Counted from the first letter of the stretch, positions 56,542 through 64,000 are shown. The stretch is 64,000 nt of DNA from Caulobacter flavus (GCF_003722335.1 NZ_CP026100.1:2826001-2890000), one strand, 5' to 3'. The notes: generated from the letters alone by a model not told the origin. Translations and numbers: made by a program.

Positions 56542-57602
56542 CATCCCTCCAGGGATACGAAGGCGCGCACGGCGAGGGCGGCGAAGACGAGCGGGGCGGC
56601 CCATGCGGCGAGGATCGGCGACAGAGCTCCGGACTCGCCCAGGGCCGACAGCAGGCCGTCGGCGACCAGGAAGACCAGGCCCGCGGCCAGGCCCAAGGTC
56701 AGCAGCACCGCCCCCTGGCCGCTGCGGAAGTTGGCCCAGGCGACGGGCGCGCTGAGCAGCAGCATGACCAGCGCCGCGAGCGGCCCCGAGAAGGCCGTCT
56801 GCAGCCGGGTGGCGTAGAAGCTCTGCGGCCGGTCCGAGCCGCCGTTCTCCAGCGCCCGGCGGGCCGAGGCGGCGGACGGGGCGGGGGCGTCGGCGAACAG
56901 GGCCTGCACGTCGGCCGGGCGCAGGGCCGTGGGCCAGGTGGCCGAGGCGGCGGTCATCGGCTCGACCCGGTCGCCCAGATAGCGGGTGGTGACGGGGGCC
57001 TGCAGGCGCCAGGCGCCGTCCTTGAACTCCGCCGACGGGGCGACGACGCGCTCGGTCAGGGCGCCCGACTTGTCGCGGCGATAGATGGTCAGTTCGGTCA
57101 GGCGCGCGCCGTTGGCGGTGGCTTCCTTGGCGGTGGCCAGGTCCTCGCCGGCCCGGAAGGTGCGCGAAACGGGCGCCTTGCGGTCGGCGGCCGGCGTGGT
57201 GGCGGCCCACCAGGCGCTCAGCGTCGGGTCGGTGCGCGGCGAGACCACCTGGGCGCACAGGGCGTCGAGCGCCAGCACGGCGATCGCGACCGGCACGGCC
57301 ATCGCCACGATGCGATAGCCCGAGATGCCGGCCGCCCGCATGGCGACCACGGCGTTCTCGCGGGCCAGCTGCGAGAAGGCGAACAGGCCGCCGGCCAGCA
57401 CCGCCAGCGGCGCGACCTGCTGGAACAGGGCCGGGGCGCGCAGGGCGGCGTAGTAGAACACCCCGCCGACGCCCAGGCCGCGGTCGAGGATGTCGGTGGT
57501 CACTTCCAGCAGGTCGAGGATCTGAAGGATGGCCATCAGGATCAGGACCGCGCCGAGCACGCGCGTGGCCACGGTGCGCAGGACGTAGAGCTGCAGCTTC
57601 AT
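56541..57602 (-). CDS. LptG-like permease (YjgP/YjgQ family)
   Basis: 353-aa inner-membrane permease subunit with three N-terminal and three C-terminal helices flanking a periplasmic beta-jellyroll (about 130-250). It opens MKLQLYVLRTVATRVLGAVL. The coupling region ENAVVAMRAAGISGYRIV matches LptG. LptF and LptG with LptB2 extract LPS from the membrane. The neighbours here are sphingolipid genes, so this pair may carry a sphingolipid instead. The ATG overlaps the lptF-like stop (ATGA), and the stop overlaps the next start. Confidence 0.9.
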   Translation of the reverse strand: MKLQLYVLRTVATRVLGAVLILMAILQILDLLEVTTDILDRGLGVGGVFYYAALRAPALFQQVAPLAVLAGGLFAFSQLARENAVVAMRAAGISGYRIVAMAVPVAIAVLALDALCAQVVSPRTDPTLSAWWAATTPAADRKAPVSRTFRAGEDLATAKEATANGARLTELTIYRRDKSGALTERVVAPSAEFKDGAWRLQAPVTTRYLGDRVEPMTAASATWPTALRPADVQALFADAPAPSAASARRALENGGSDRPQSFYATRLQTAFSGPLAALVMLLLSAPVAWANFRSGQGAVLLTLGLAAGLVFLVADGLLSALGESGALSPILAAWAAPLVFAALAVRAFVSLEG

Positions 57603-58828
57603 GCGGCGCGTTCCTTGCGCTGGAACATCTTGAGGGCGCGGCGGAACTGGGCGCTCATGGCCAGCACGAGGCGCGAGATCGGCGTGTCGCCGGGGCGCGT
57701 GCGGCTGCCGACGAACAGCCAGACGGCCAGGCCCGTGAAGATCAGGAACGGCAGGCCGACGGCCGGCAGCGAGGCGATGCGGCCGGACTCGGCCAGGCTC
57801 TGTCCCAAGAGCAGGCTGTGCTGGAAGGCCAGCAGCAGCACGCCGGCCAGCAGCAGGCCGGGCGCGCGGTTGCCGCGCTTGGCGGCCAGGCCCAGCGGGA
57901 AGGCCAGCAGCGGCAGGAACGGCAGGAAGGCCGCGCGCGCGATGCGGCCGTAGAACTCGGCCATCAGGGTAGCCTTGGGCACGACGGGGTTGGGCGACTT
58001 GGCCTGATGCAGCAGCTCGCCCAGGGTCAGTTCGCGCTCGTCGCCGCCGCGGGCGCGCAGCAAGCTGGCGGCCGCCTTCAGCGGGGCCTCGGTGGTCAGG
58101 TCGTCGAAGGCCAGGCTGCGATAGTTACCACGCGCGTCGCTGCCGATGCGGCGGCCCGACTTCAGGCGCATGGTCACGGTCTTGCCGTCGGCCGAGACCT
58201 GCAGGGTGGCGCTGGCGGCGGTGATCAGCTCCTCGTGGCCGGCGGCGTCGGGCCGGCGGATGAAGACGCGGGTAAGGCTCTGGCCGGCCAGGTCGGCGGC
58301 GTCGGCCGTCATCAGCGAGCCGTCGTCGTCGATGAAGGCGCCGCCCGACAGGCGGCCGTTCCAGCCGGCGTTGACGGCCGCATGCATCACCGCCCGATAG
58401 GCGTAGCGGCTGTAGGGCTGGACGTAGCCGAACACCGCGATGCTGAAGATGCTGAGCGCCAGGCCGACGCAGACGAACGGCGCGGCGATCCGCTCCAGCG
58501 ACTGGCCGCCGGCCAGCAGGGCGTCGATCTCCGAGCCGTCGGACAGCTTGCTGATGACGATGAACAGGGCGACGAAGAACGCCACCGGCAAGGCCAGGCC
58601 CAGATAGTGGGGCAGCAGGTTCAGCGCCAGCTGGGTGACGTAGTCGAAGCGGGCGGCGCTCTGCGACAGCAGGTCCAGCAGGCGCAGCACGCGCTCGAGC
58701 AGCAGGGCGACGACCGTCAGGCCCAGGCACCCGGCCAGCGGCCAGCCGAGCAGGCGCAGCAGGTAGCGGTCGATCAGGCCAAGGGCCGTGATGCGTCGCG
58801 CGTCGAACTTCTTCTTCAGCTTGCTCAC
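57599..58828 (-). CDS. LptF-like permease (YjgP/YjgQ family)
   Basis: 409-aa inner-membrane permease subunit, partner of the LptG-like protein. It starts at a GTG at 58828 overlapping the HIT stop. After a cytoplasmic SKLKKKFDARRITALGLIDRYLL, helices 1-3 follow (VVALLLERVLRLLDLL, LPVAFFVALFIVISKL). The coupling helix is SEIDALLAGGQSLERIA. A periplasmic jellyroll covers about 160-285 and three helices close the protein. The usual lptA/lptC/lptD genes are not nearby, consistent with a specialised paralogue. Confidence 0.9.
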   Translation of the reverse strand: MSKLKKKFDARRITALGLIDRYLLRLLGWPLAGCLGLTVVALLLERVLRLLDLLSQSAARFDYVTQLALNLLPHYLGLALPVAFFVALFIVISKLSDGSEIDALLAGGQSLERIAAPFVCVGLALSIFSIAVFGYVQPYSRYAYRAVMHAAVNAGWNGRLSGGAFIDDDGSLMTADAADLAGQSLTRVFIRRPDAAGHEELITAASATLQVSADGKTVTMRLKSGRRIGSDARGNYRSLAFDDLTTEAPLKAAASLLRARGGDERELTLGELLHQAKSPNPVVPKATLMAEFYGRIARAAFLPFLPLLAFPLGLAAKRGNRAPGLLLAGVLLLAFQHSLLLGQSLAESGRIASLPAVGLPFLIFTGLAVWLFVGSRTRPGDTPISRLVLAMSAQFRRALKMFQRKERAA

Positions 58829-59262
58829 GCGGCGGACCACGCGGCGGCGAAGTCCAGGGCCAGCCGTTCGACGGCGTCGTCGTCCAGCGCGATCGCCGAG
58901 CCCAGCGCGGGCGCCGCCGGCCAACCGGTGTCAGGAAAGCTTCGTCCCTCGTGCTCGCGCGCGCCTTCGTAGCGGGGCAGGACGTGGAAGTGCACGTCGC
59001 GGTCGACCATCATCAGCATCAGATAGTTGATCTTCTCGTAGGCCGTCTTGGCCTTCAGGAGGCGTTCGATCCCGGCGACGGCGACCCGCATGTCGGCGAA
59101 CGCTTCGGCGCTCAGGTCCGAGAATGCGTGCACGGGCTCCTTGCATACCAGGACGAGAGACCCGAAAGTCGGCTGCTTGGGACGTACAAGGATCAACCAG
59201 TGGTCGGTCTCGGCCACTTTCGAGCGTGGGTAGCCGAATGCGAGGGCTGTGGGGTTGGGCAT
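58825..59262 (-). CDS. HIT-family protein with incomplete catalytic triad
   Basis: 145-aa histidine-triad-fold protein. The expected HxHxH motif reads VHFHVLPRY, keeping two histidines while the third is Leu. ILVRPKQPTFGSLVLVCKEP and SEAFADMR-like residues of the HIT fold precede it. Such proteins may hydrolyse nucleoside phosphoramidates or have lost activity. First gene of the five-gene minus-strand operon; its stop overlaps the lptF-like GTG. A role in clearing nucleotide by-products of lipid activation is speculative. Confidence 0.82.
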   Translation of the reverse strand: MPNPTALAFGYPRSKVAETDHWLILVRPKQPTFGSLVLVCKEPVHAFSDLSAEAFADMRVAVAGIERLLKAKTAYEKINYLMLMMVDRDVHFHVLPRYEGAREHEGRSFPDTGWPAAPALGSAIALDDDAVERLALDFAAAWSAA

Positions 59263-59336
59263 GCGGCAACCGATACTTCAGGCGAGTCTGCGGGCGCTGA
59301 TCGCGTCGAGGCGACAATAGGGACACGGCCTTTTAC

Positions 59337-59819
59337 ATGGAAGCACGAACCGTTCTTCCAGGCCTTGCGGCGCTAGGGACGCTGGGTCTGCTGGGGATGG
59401 CGACGCCGGCGGCGGCCAGGCAGGATTGCGTGGGTCGCGACACCGGCGTGCGGCTGACCGTCGAGGTCGGGCGCCTGAAGTCCGAGACGGGCGAGGTGAC
59501 GGTGACGATCTATCCGTCTGATCCGAGCCGTTTTCTGGCCCCGCGAGGCAAGCTGCTGCGCCTGCGGGTGCCGGCCAGCGCGCCCACCACCGAGGCTTGC
59601 TTCAACCTGCCCAAGGCCGACATCTACGCCGTGGCCGTCTATCACGACGCCAACGGCAACCACGACTTCGACCGTAACGCCGTGGGCCTGCCGACCGAGG
59701 GCTACGGCTTCTCGAACGACGCGCCGTCGCGGTTCGGCGTGCCGTCTTTCGATTCGGCGCGGATCAACGTGAAGTCCGGCGACAACACGATCCGGGTGCG
59801 CATGCGCTACGGGAAGTAG
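59337..59819 (+). CDS. DUF2141 family secreted protein
   Basis: 160-aa exported beta-sandwich protein. Signal peptide ends ATPAAARQ. DUF2141 marks: GEVTVTIYPSDPSRFL and AVAVYHDANGNHDFDRNAVGLPTE-like residues, then YGFSNDAPSRFG. The family is widespread in proteobacteria and Bacteroidetes, with unknown function; the DANGNHDFD segment resembles a calcium-binding loop. It is divergent from the HIT operon with 74 bases between the starts. Confidence 0.88.
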   Translation: MEARTVLPGLAALGTLGLLGMATPAAARQDCVGRDTGVRLTVEVGRLKSETGEVTVTIYPSDPSRFLAPRGKLLRLRVPASAPTTEACFNLPKADIYAVAVYHDANGNHDFDRNAVGLPTEGYGFSNDAPSRFGVPSFDSARINVKSGDNTIRVRMRYGK

Positions 59820-59855
59820 CGGGAGCAAGATCCTCCGCCGCCGTTCTTCTGCTTT

Positions 59856-59966
59856 CCCGGGCCTTGTGCCCAGGATCCATGCGTCCGCGCGCAAGGCGGC
59901 GCCGGACGCGCGAGGCGATCGACGCCGAGAAGGCTGAACGATGGACCCTAGGCACAGGGCCTAGGG
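59856..59966. repeat. 111-bp imperfect hairpin element (family B, copy 2)
   Basis: Arms CCCGGGCCTTGTGCCCAGGATCCAT (59856-59880) and ATGGACCCTAGGCACAGGGC (59941-59960) plus CTAGGG pair with a few mismatches. The CTTGTG core and GGATCCATG arm end match the hairpin at 14389-14506, so the two are related. The interior here differs (GCGTCCGCGCGC...GCCGGACGCGC, itself palindromic). It lies between convergent genes. Confidence 0.6.
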
Positions 59967-59998
59967 AGGCGGATTGAGAAGGCGAAGAGCCTGCGCCC

Positions 59999-60886
59999 TC
60001 AGGCCAGCGAATACCGCCCCAGTTCCCTGATCCCGCCCGTGGCCGGATCCAGCCCGCGCGCGATCACCCGCAGCGAATGGCCGCCCTCGCGCGGCTCGAT
60101 CTCCAAGGCATGCCAGCGGGCCGGCGAGTGGCCGCCGATCCAGGCCGAGGCGGACGGAACGCCCAGCACCGGGATCGCGCGGCCGTCGGGGCCGGGCACC
60201 GTGGCCGTCAGCGACTCGTGGGCGTGGCCATGCAGCACCAGGTCGGCGCCGCGGCGGGCGAGCACGGCGCGCAGCTGCGCCTGGTCGTCCAGCGACTTGC
60301 GGCCCGACACCGCGCCGGCGTAGGGCGGGTGATGCAGCAGCACGATCCGGAAGCGGTCGGCATGGGCCGGATCGGCCAGCAGGACGTCCAGCTTTTCCAG
60401 TTGCTCGGCGCCGAGCCGGCCGGTGGCCAGGTGCGGCGCCGTGGGCACGGCCGAGCACAGGTTGAAGAGCGCCGCGGGGCCGCGCAGCCGCACCTGCGGG
60501 AAGGCGGCCTCCTCGTCGTCGCCCAGCCAGGCGGTCCACGGGGCGAAGCGGGCCTGCGCCGTCTCGCCGACCAGGGCGTCGTGATTGCCGGGGCTGACCG
60601 TGATCGTCTCGGCCGGGCCCAGGCTCTGCAGCCAGCGCCGGGCCGCAGCGATCTCTATTTCCGAGGCGAAGTTGGTGAGATCGCCGGTGATCGCCACATG
60701 GTCGGGGGCGTGGGCCTTCAGGTCGGCGACCAGGGCTTCCAGCACGTCGGGGCGGTGGATCTTCTGCTTGCGGCGCCAGGCGATCCGGCTCAGCAGGCGC
60801 TTGGAGGCCAGGTCGCGCCAGCCGAAGGCGCCCGGCGGCGGCGGCAGGTGGGGGTCCGACAGATGGGCGAGGCGGAATATCGACAA
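59999..60886 (-). CDS. Calcineurin-like metallophosphoesterase
   Basis: 295-aa phosphoesterase with a dinuclear metal site. Motifs in order: LAHLSDPHL (Asp, His), ITGDLTNF (Asp), SPGNHD (Asn, His), LLHHPPY (His) and LHGHAHES (His, His), all present. It resembles the YkuE/CpdA class. The start is a TTG at 60886 (MSIFRLAHLSDPHLPPP), with no good ribosome-binding site. It is divergent from the sphingolipid head-group operon by 78 bases and could dephosphorylate a lipid or nucleotide intermediate, though that is speculative. Confidence 0.88.
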   Translation of the reverse strand: MSIFRLAHLSDPHLPPPPGAFGWRDLASKRLLSRIAWRRKQKIHRPDVLEALVADLKAHAPDHVAITGDLTNFASEIEIAAARRWLQSLGPAETITVSPGNHDALVGETAQARFAPWTAWLGDDEEAAFPQVRLRGPAALFNLCSAVPTAPHLATGRLGAEQLEKLDVLLADPAHADRFRIVLLHHPPYAGAVSGRKSLDDQAQLRAVLARRGADLVLHGHAHESLTATVPGPDGRAIPVLGVPSASAWIGGHSPARWHALEIEPREGGHSLRVIARGLDPATGGIRELGRYSLA

Positions 60887-60964
60887 GAGGGACCGGCGCG
60901 ATTGTGGCGAATTTCGGCGAAGCTGCTTATCAATCGCCTCGGCTTTCAAGGGGTTTAAGTACCG

Positions 60965-62089
60965 GTGACCGGTGAAATCAATCCAGTCGCTTCGCGCGCG
61001 GTGACCGTGGGCGACAGCGAGGCGCGCATCTGGGGCATGACCTCGGGCGAGCGGCTGTCGCGCATCTATCGCCGGATCGGCGTCCCGGAAGGCGCGGGGC
61101 AAGGCGGCGACACCGTCGCCGTGCACGCCGGCTGGGTGTTCGACGAGTCGCTGATCAAGGCCCTGGCGGGACGGCCATGGGCGGTGCTGGTCGACGACGC
61201 GGGCGTCGCCACGGCGGTGAACGCCCCGAGCGAGGCCGCCGATGCGGCGGTCGCGGCCCTGGCGGCCGGCCAGGATCCGTCGAGCGTGGATCCGCGCTTC
61301 GTCCGCCTTACGGCGCTGGAGCTGGGCTCGGCCTACAACAGCGCGCTGCGCAAACGCGAGCCGCCGGTGCTGGAGCGCCTGACCAGGGACAGCGTGCGCG
61401 CCGTCGAGAAGCGCCTGTTCCAGGGCTCGTACAAGGGCGTCACCGATCTCGTCACCAAGTACGTCTGGCCGACCCCGGCGCGGATCGTCACCCGCTGGTG
61501 CGCGCTGGCGAAGATGACGCCCAACCAGGTGACCTTCATCGGCTTCCTGCTGACCATCGCCGCCTTCGTGCTGTTCTGGCGCGGCCAGTTCGGCTGGGGC
61601 CTGGTCTGCGCCTGGATCATGACCTTCCTCGACACGGTCGACGGCAAGCTGGCCCGCGTGACCCTGACCTCGTCCAAGTGGGGCAACGTCTTCGACCACG
61701 GCATCGACCTGGTGCACCCGCCGTTCTGGTGGTGGGCCTGGTACGTCGGCGTGTTCGCCGTGGGCCTGTCGATGCCCTACGCGCCGTGGCTGCTGGCCAT
61801 CGTCGTCGGCGGCTACGTGGCCCAGCGGGTCGAGGAGGGAATCTTCCTGGCCCTCTTCAAGCTGGAGATGCACGCCTGGCGTCCGTTCGACAGCTTCTTC
61901 CGGCTGATCACGGCCCGTCGCAACCCCAACCTGATCCTGCTGACCGGCAGCGTGCTGGCCGGCCGGCCCGACGTCGGCTTCGTGCTGGTGGCGGCCTGGA
62001 CGGCGGTCTGCTTCCTCGTCCACGCCTTGCAGATCGCGCAGGGCGCCCTGGCGCCCAAGGGCTCGATCCAGTCCTGGCTGTCGCGGTGA
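60965..62089 (+). CDS. cpgA: CDP-alcohol phosphotransferase, probable ceramide-phosphoglycerate synthesis protein CpgA
   Basis: 374-aa membrane enzyme that transfers a phospho-alcohol group from a CDP-linked donor. The catalytic signature is exact: Asp223, Asp226-Gly227, Ala230-Arg231, Gly240, Asp244, Asp248. About six helices surround it (FIGFLLTIAAFVLFW; FFAVGLS-type segments). The N-terminal 140 residues are soluble and resemble the tail of a nucleotidyltransferase domain, as in bifunctional inositol-phosphate enzymes, but lack its active site. The start is a GTG at 60965. It overlaps the kinase gene by one base. The symbol rests on the C. crescentus order CpgA-CpgB-CpgC before serine palmitoyltransferase. 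Confidence 0.85.
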   Translation: MTGEINPVASRAVTVGDSEARIWGMTSGERLSRIYRRIGVPEGAGQGGDTVAVHAGWVFDESLIKALAGRPWAVLVDDAGVATAVNAPSEAADAAVAALAAGQDPSSVDPRFVRLTALELGSAYNSALRKREPPVLERLTRDSVRAVEKRLFQGSYKGVTDLVTKYVWPTPARIVTRWCALAKMTPNQVTFIGFLLTIAAFVLFWRGQFGWGLVCAWIMTFLDTVDGKLARVTLTSSKWGNVFDHGIDLVHPPFWWWAWYVGVFAVGLSMPYAPWLLAIVVGGYVAQRVEEGIFLALFKLEMHAWRPFDSFFRLITARRNPNLILLTGSVLAGRPDVGFVLVAAWTAVCFLVHALQIAQGALAPKGSIQSWLSR

Positions 62090-63000
62090 TGCGCGTCGGC
62101 GTCGTCAGGAACCCGCGCAGCCACGCCAACCAGGGCCGGGTTCACGCCCCGACCCCCGAGGGCGTGCGCGTGGTCGAGCCGGCGACGCGCGAGGCGCTTT
62201 GCGAGGACCTGGCCAGGTTCGCCGAGGAGAAGATCGACCTGCTGGTCATCGACGGCGGCGACGGCACGGTGCGCGACGTGCTGGGCCTGACGCCCTCGAC
62301 CTTCGGCGACGACATGCCGATGCTGGCGGTCCTGCCGTCGGGCAAGACCAACGTGCTGGCCATCGACCTGGGCGCGCCGCGCGACTGGCGCCTGGAGGAG
62401 GCCCTGGCCGCCGCCGCCGGGCCCGAGCCGCGCGTGAAGATCCGCGCCCCTCTGGAGGTGCGCTTCGCCGACGGCCGCCCGCCGCTGCGGGGCTTCTTCT
62501 TCGGCTTGGGGGCGCTGGTGCGGGCCACGGCGCTGTCCAAGCGCGTCAACCGCATGGGCGTGTTCCAGAGCCTGTCGGTGGCCGTGACCCTGGCTGGCGC
62601 CACCTTGGGCGCGCTGTTCGGCGGCGCCCGCGACCAGTGGCGCCAGGGCGTGGCCGTGAAGGTGGCCATCGACGGCGAGGCCCAGGCCGAGGGCGAGCGC
62701 TTCGTGCTGCTGGCCACGGCCCTGAAGCGCCTGCCGTTCAATCTCAAACCCTTCGGCCCGCCGCGCGAGGGCCTGAAGGTGCTGGACGTCGACGCCCCGC
62801 CCAAGCGCCTGCTGCGCATGTTGCCGACCGTGCTGTCGGGCAAGCTGAAGCCCACCCTCGAGGCGCGCGGCTATCGCCGGCGTGATCCGGCCGCGCTCTA
62901 TGCGTCGGGCCAGTTCGACTTCGTGCTCGACGGCGAGGTGTTCGAGGGCGGCAAGCTGGCGCTGGCCCTGGGCGCGCCGCTGCGCTTCGTGGTCGGATGA
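62089..63000 (+). CDS. cpgB: LCB5/diacylglycerol-kinase family lipid kinase, probable ceramide kinase CpgB
   Basis: 303-aa lipid kinase. The nucleotide-binding loop is DGGDGTVRDVL (Gly56-Thr60), and LPSGKTNVLAIDLG replaces the usual GTxND motif. GFFFGLGALVRATALSKR follows in the lipid-binding domain. LCB5-type kinases phosphorylate diacylglycerol or sphingoid lipids; the C. crescentus protein in this position is described as a ceramide kinase. Start codon TGATG overlaps the cpgA stop, and the stop overlaps the next ATG. Confidence 0.88.
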   Translation: MRVGVVRNPRSHANQGRVHAPTPEGVRVVEPATREALCEDLARFAEEKIDLLVIDGGDGTVRDVLGLTPSTFGDDMPMLAVLPSGKTNVLAIDLGAPRDWRLEEALAAAAGPEPRVKIRAPLEVRFADGRPPLRGFFFGLGALVRATALSKRVNRMGVFQSLSVAVTLAGATLGALFGGARDQWRQGVAVKVAIDGEAQAEGERFVLLATALKRLPFNLKPFGPPREGLKVLDVDAPPKRLLRMLPTVLSGKLKPTLEARGYRRRDPAALYASGQFDFVLDGEVFEGGKLALALGAPLRFVVG

Positions 63001-63908
63001 GCGCGGTCCGGCCGCTGGTCGAGGCCGAGCTCGCCCAGCCGATCCCCGCGCCGATCCGCGCCTTCGCCGAACACCTGACGGGTCTTTTCCCAAGCGCCCG
63101 GGCGGTGCTGTTCTACGGCTCGATCCTGCGCACTGGCGACCTGTCGGGCGTGCTGGACTTCTACGTGCTCACCGAAAGGCCGCCGCGCGGCCTTCGGGGA
63201 GTGGCTACCCGCATCCTGTGGCCCGACGTCAGCTATCACGAGCTCGAACACGAAGGCGTCACCCTGCGGGCCAAGGTCGCCTCGATGACCCTGTCGCGGT
63301 TCTCGCAGGCGGTGAAGGGCCGGGGGATCGACACCACCCTGTGGACCCGCTTCGTGCAGCCCTCGGGCCTGGTCTGGGCCGTCGACGAGGCCGCGCGGGA
63401 GGCGGTGGTCGAGGCCGTGCGCCGCGCCGCCCGCACCGCCGCCCGCTTCGCCACGGCCCTGGGCCCCGAGGAGGGGCCGTCCGAAGCCTACTGGACCGCG
63501 CTGTTCCAGGAGACCTACGCCGCCGAGTTCCGGGTCGAGAAGGCCGGACGCGAGGCCTCGATCCTGGCGTTCGATCCTGAGCACTACCAGCGCCTGCTGC
63601 CGGCCTGCTGGGCCGACGACGGCCGCTTCGACGGCGAGGGGCGGCCGGCCCCAGAGATGTCGGCCATCGAGCGCAAGCGCCTGAAGGGCGCCTGGCGGCT
63701 GCGGCGCAATCTCGGCAAGTCGCTTAACGTGGCCCGCCTGATCAAGGCCGCCTTCACCTTCCAGGGCGCGGCGCGCTACGCCGCCTGGAAGATCGAGCGC
63801 CACACCGGCTTCAAGGTCGAACTGACCCCCTGGCGCGAACGCCATCCGGTCTTGGCCGCGCCGGGCATACTGCTGGGCCTGTGGAAGTGGCGGCGAGGGC
63901 GGGGCTGA
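62997..63908 (+). CDS. cpgC: Tam41-like nucleotidyltransferase, probable CpgC
   Basis: 303-aa protein. RAVLFYGSILRTGDLSGVLD carries a nucleotidyltransferase GS motif (Gly41-Ser42) and a putative metal Asp54. LWPDVSYHELEHEGVTLRAK follows, as in Tam41, the mitochondrial CDP-diacylglycerol synthase. The C-terminal 80 residues are basic and amphipathic (LKGAWRLRRNLGKSLNVARL; YAAWKIERHTGFKV), suiting membrane contact. It overlaps cpgB by four bases (ATGA). I infer CTP-dependent activation of a phospholipid or ceramide phosphate made by the kinase. Family match is by pattern and should be tested. Confidence 0.8.
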   Translation: MSAVRPLVEAELAQPIPAPIRAFAEHLTGLFPSARAVLFYGSILRTGDLSGVLDFYVLTERPPRGLRGVATRILWPDVSYHELEHEGVTLRAKVASMTLSRFSQAVKGRGIDTTLWTRFVQPSGLVWAVDEAAREAVVEAVRRAARTAARFATALGPEEGPSEAYWTALFQETYAAEFRVEKAGREASILAFDPEHYQRLLPACWADDGRFDGEGRPAPEMSAIERKRLKGAWRLRRNLGKSLNVARLIKAAFTFQGAARYAAWKIERHTGFKVELTPWRERHPVLAAPGILLGLWKWRRGRG

Positions 63909-63957
63909 TCCCGACAAGAGGGCGTCATCGGCTCTCTCTTTGGTAGGTTAAGGCTTC

Positions 63958-64000
63958 GTGTTCACTACTTTTAAGGGCGCCGTAGGCTTTAGCTCGATCG
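63958..64000 (+). CDS. Start of a further gene, truncated by the window edge
   Basis: A GTG at 63958 with AAGG five bases upstream opens the frame MFTTFKGAVGFSSI, still open at the last base. In C. crescentus the next gene in this order encodes serine palmitoyltransferase, so this may be its N-terminus. Only 14 codons are visible, so identity is a guess from gene order. Confidence 0.4.
   Translation, partial: MFTTFKGAVGFSSI

Noticed and set aside
59999..62023. 674-codon minus frame spanning the cpgA region
   Set aside because: Only the part below 60886 encodes the phosphoesterase; the remainder is antisense to a CDP-alcohol phosphotransferase with an intact active site.
60965..62089. A simple second pgsA
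   Set aside because: The protein has a 180-residue N-terminal extension and sits with a lipid kinase; the pgsA at 32159 already has the typical size and start.

Overview
The window is high-GC alphaproteobacterial chromosome with tightly packed genes. It most resembles Caulobacter or a close relative in the Caulobacteraceae. The evidence is a Caulobacter-type order of ceramide and anionic sphingolipid genes at the right end, a tRNA-Tyr/tRNA-Gly/tuf locus, alphaproteobacterial rpoD and carB, many TTG/GTG starts, and families of GC-rich intergenic palindromes. I see no plasmid, prophage, CRISPR array or intact insertion sequence.

Left part (1-12.4 kb): a partial dipeptidyl-peptidase IV, a KAP-family P-loop NTPase, an epoxide-hydrolase-like enzyme, a Bcr/CflA exporter, a secreted protein with two DTG motifs, DUF423 and TerC membrane proteins, a Pro/Ala-rich lipoprotein and the rRNA methyltransferase RlmB. 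Next come tRNA-Tyr, tRNA-Gly and EF-Tu (12.6-14.2 kb), then a 1.26-kb gene-free stretch packed with repeats and palindromes.

Middle (15.4-43.6 kb): DUF998 protein, an M28 peptidase, a miniature flagellar-rod-like protein, an ECF sigma/anti-sigma pair divergent from a subtilase and a Gly/Ser/Ala-rich secreted protein, rpoD, carB, a patatin lipoprotein, a cold-shock protein, a doubly damaged esterase gene, pgsA, two Fe/2-oxoglutarate oxygenases, an SDR, an MHS-type transporter, an HWE histidine kinase, a CrtC/AttH lipocalin-like protein with an inserted repeat, uvrC and a ParE/antitoxin pair.

Right part (43.6-64 kb) holds three functional groups. (i) A multicopper oxidase, a tyrosinase, a small unknown protein and a DJ-1/PfpI protein form a putative copper-dependent phenol-oxidation cluster. 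(ii) An NsrR-type repressor is divergent from a truncated-haemoglobin/DUF1971 fusion and flavohaemoglobin Hmp, a nitric-oxide detoxification unit. (iii) A sphingolipid locus: HIT, LptF-like, LptG-like, a GNAT-type ceramide-synthase-like protein and a nucleotidyltransferase form one minus-strand operon in which every junction overlaps. Downstream on the plus strand lie a CDP-alcohol phosphotransferase, an LCB5/DAG-kinase-like ceramide kinase and a Tam41-like nucleotidyltransferase, and then the first codons of another gene at the window edge. I infer that this locus makes N-acylated sphingoid bases, phosphorylates and decorates them, and may export them through its own LptFG-like pair. Assignments to bCerS and CpgA/B/C rest on remembered C. 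crescentus gene order and on family motifs, not on a search.
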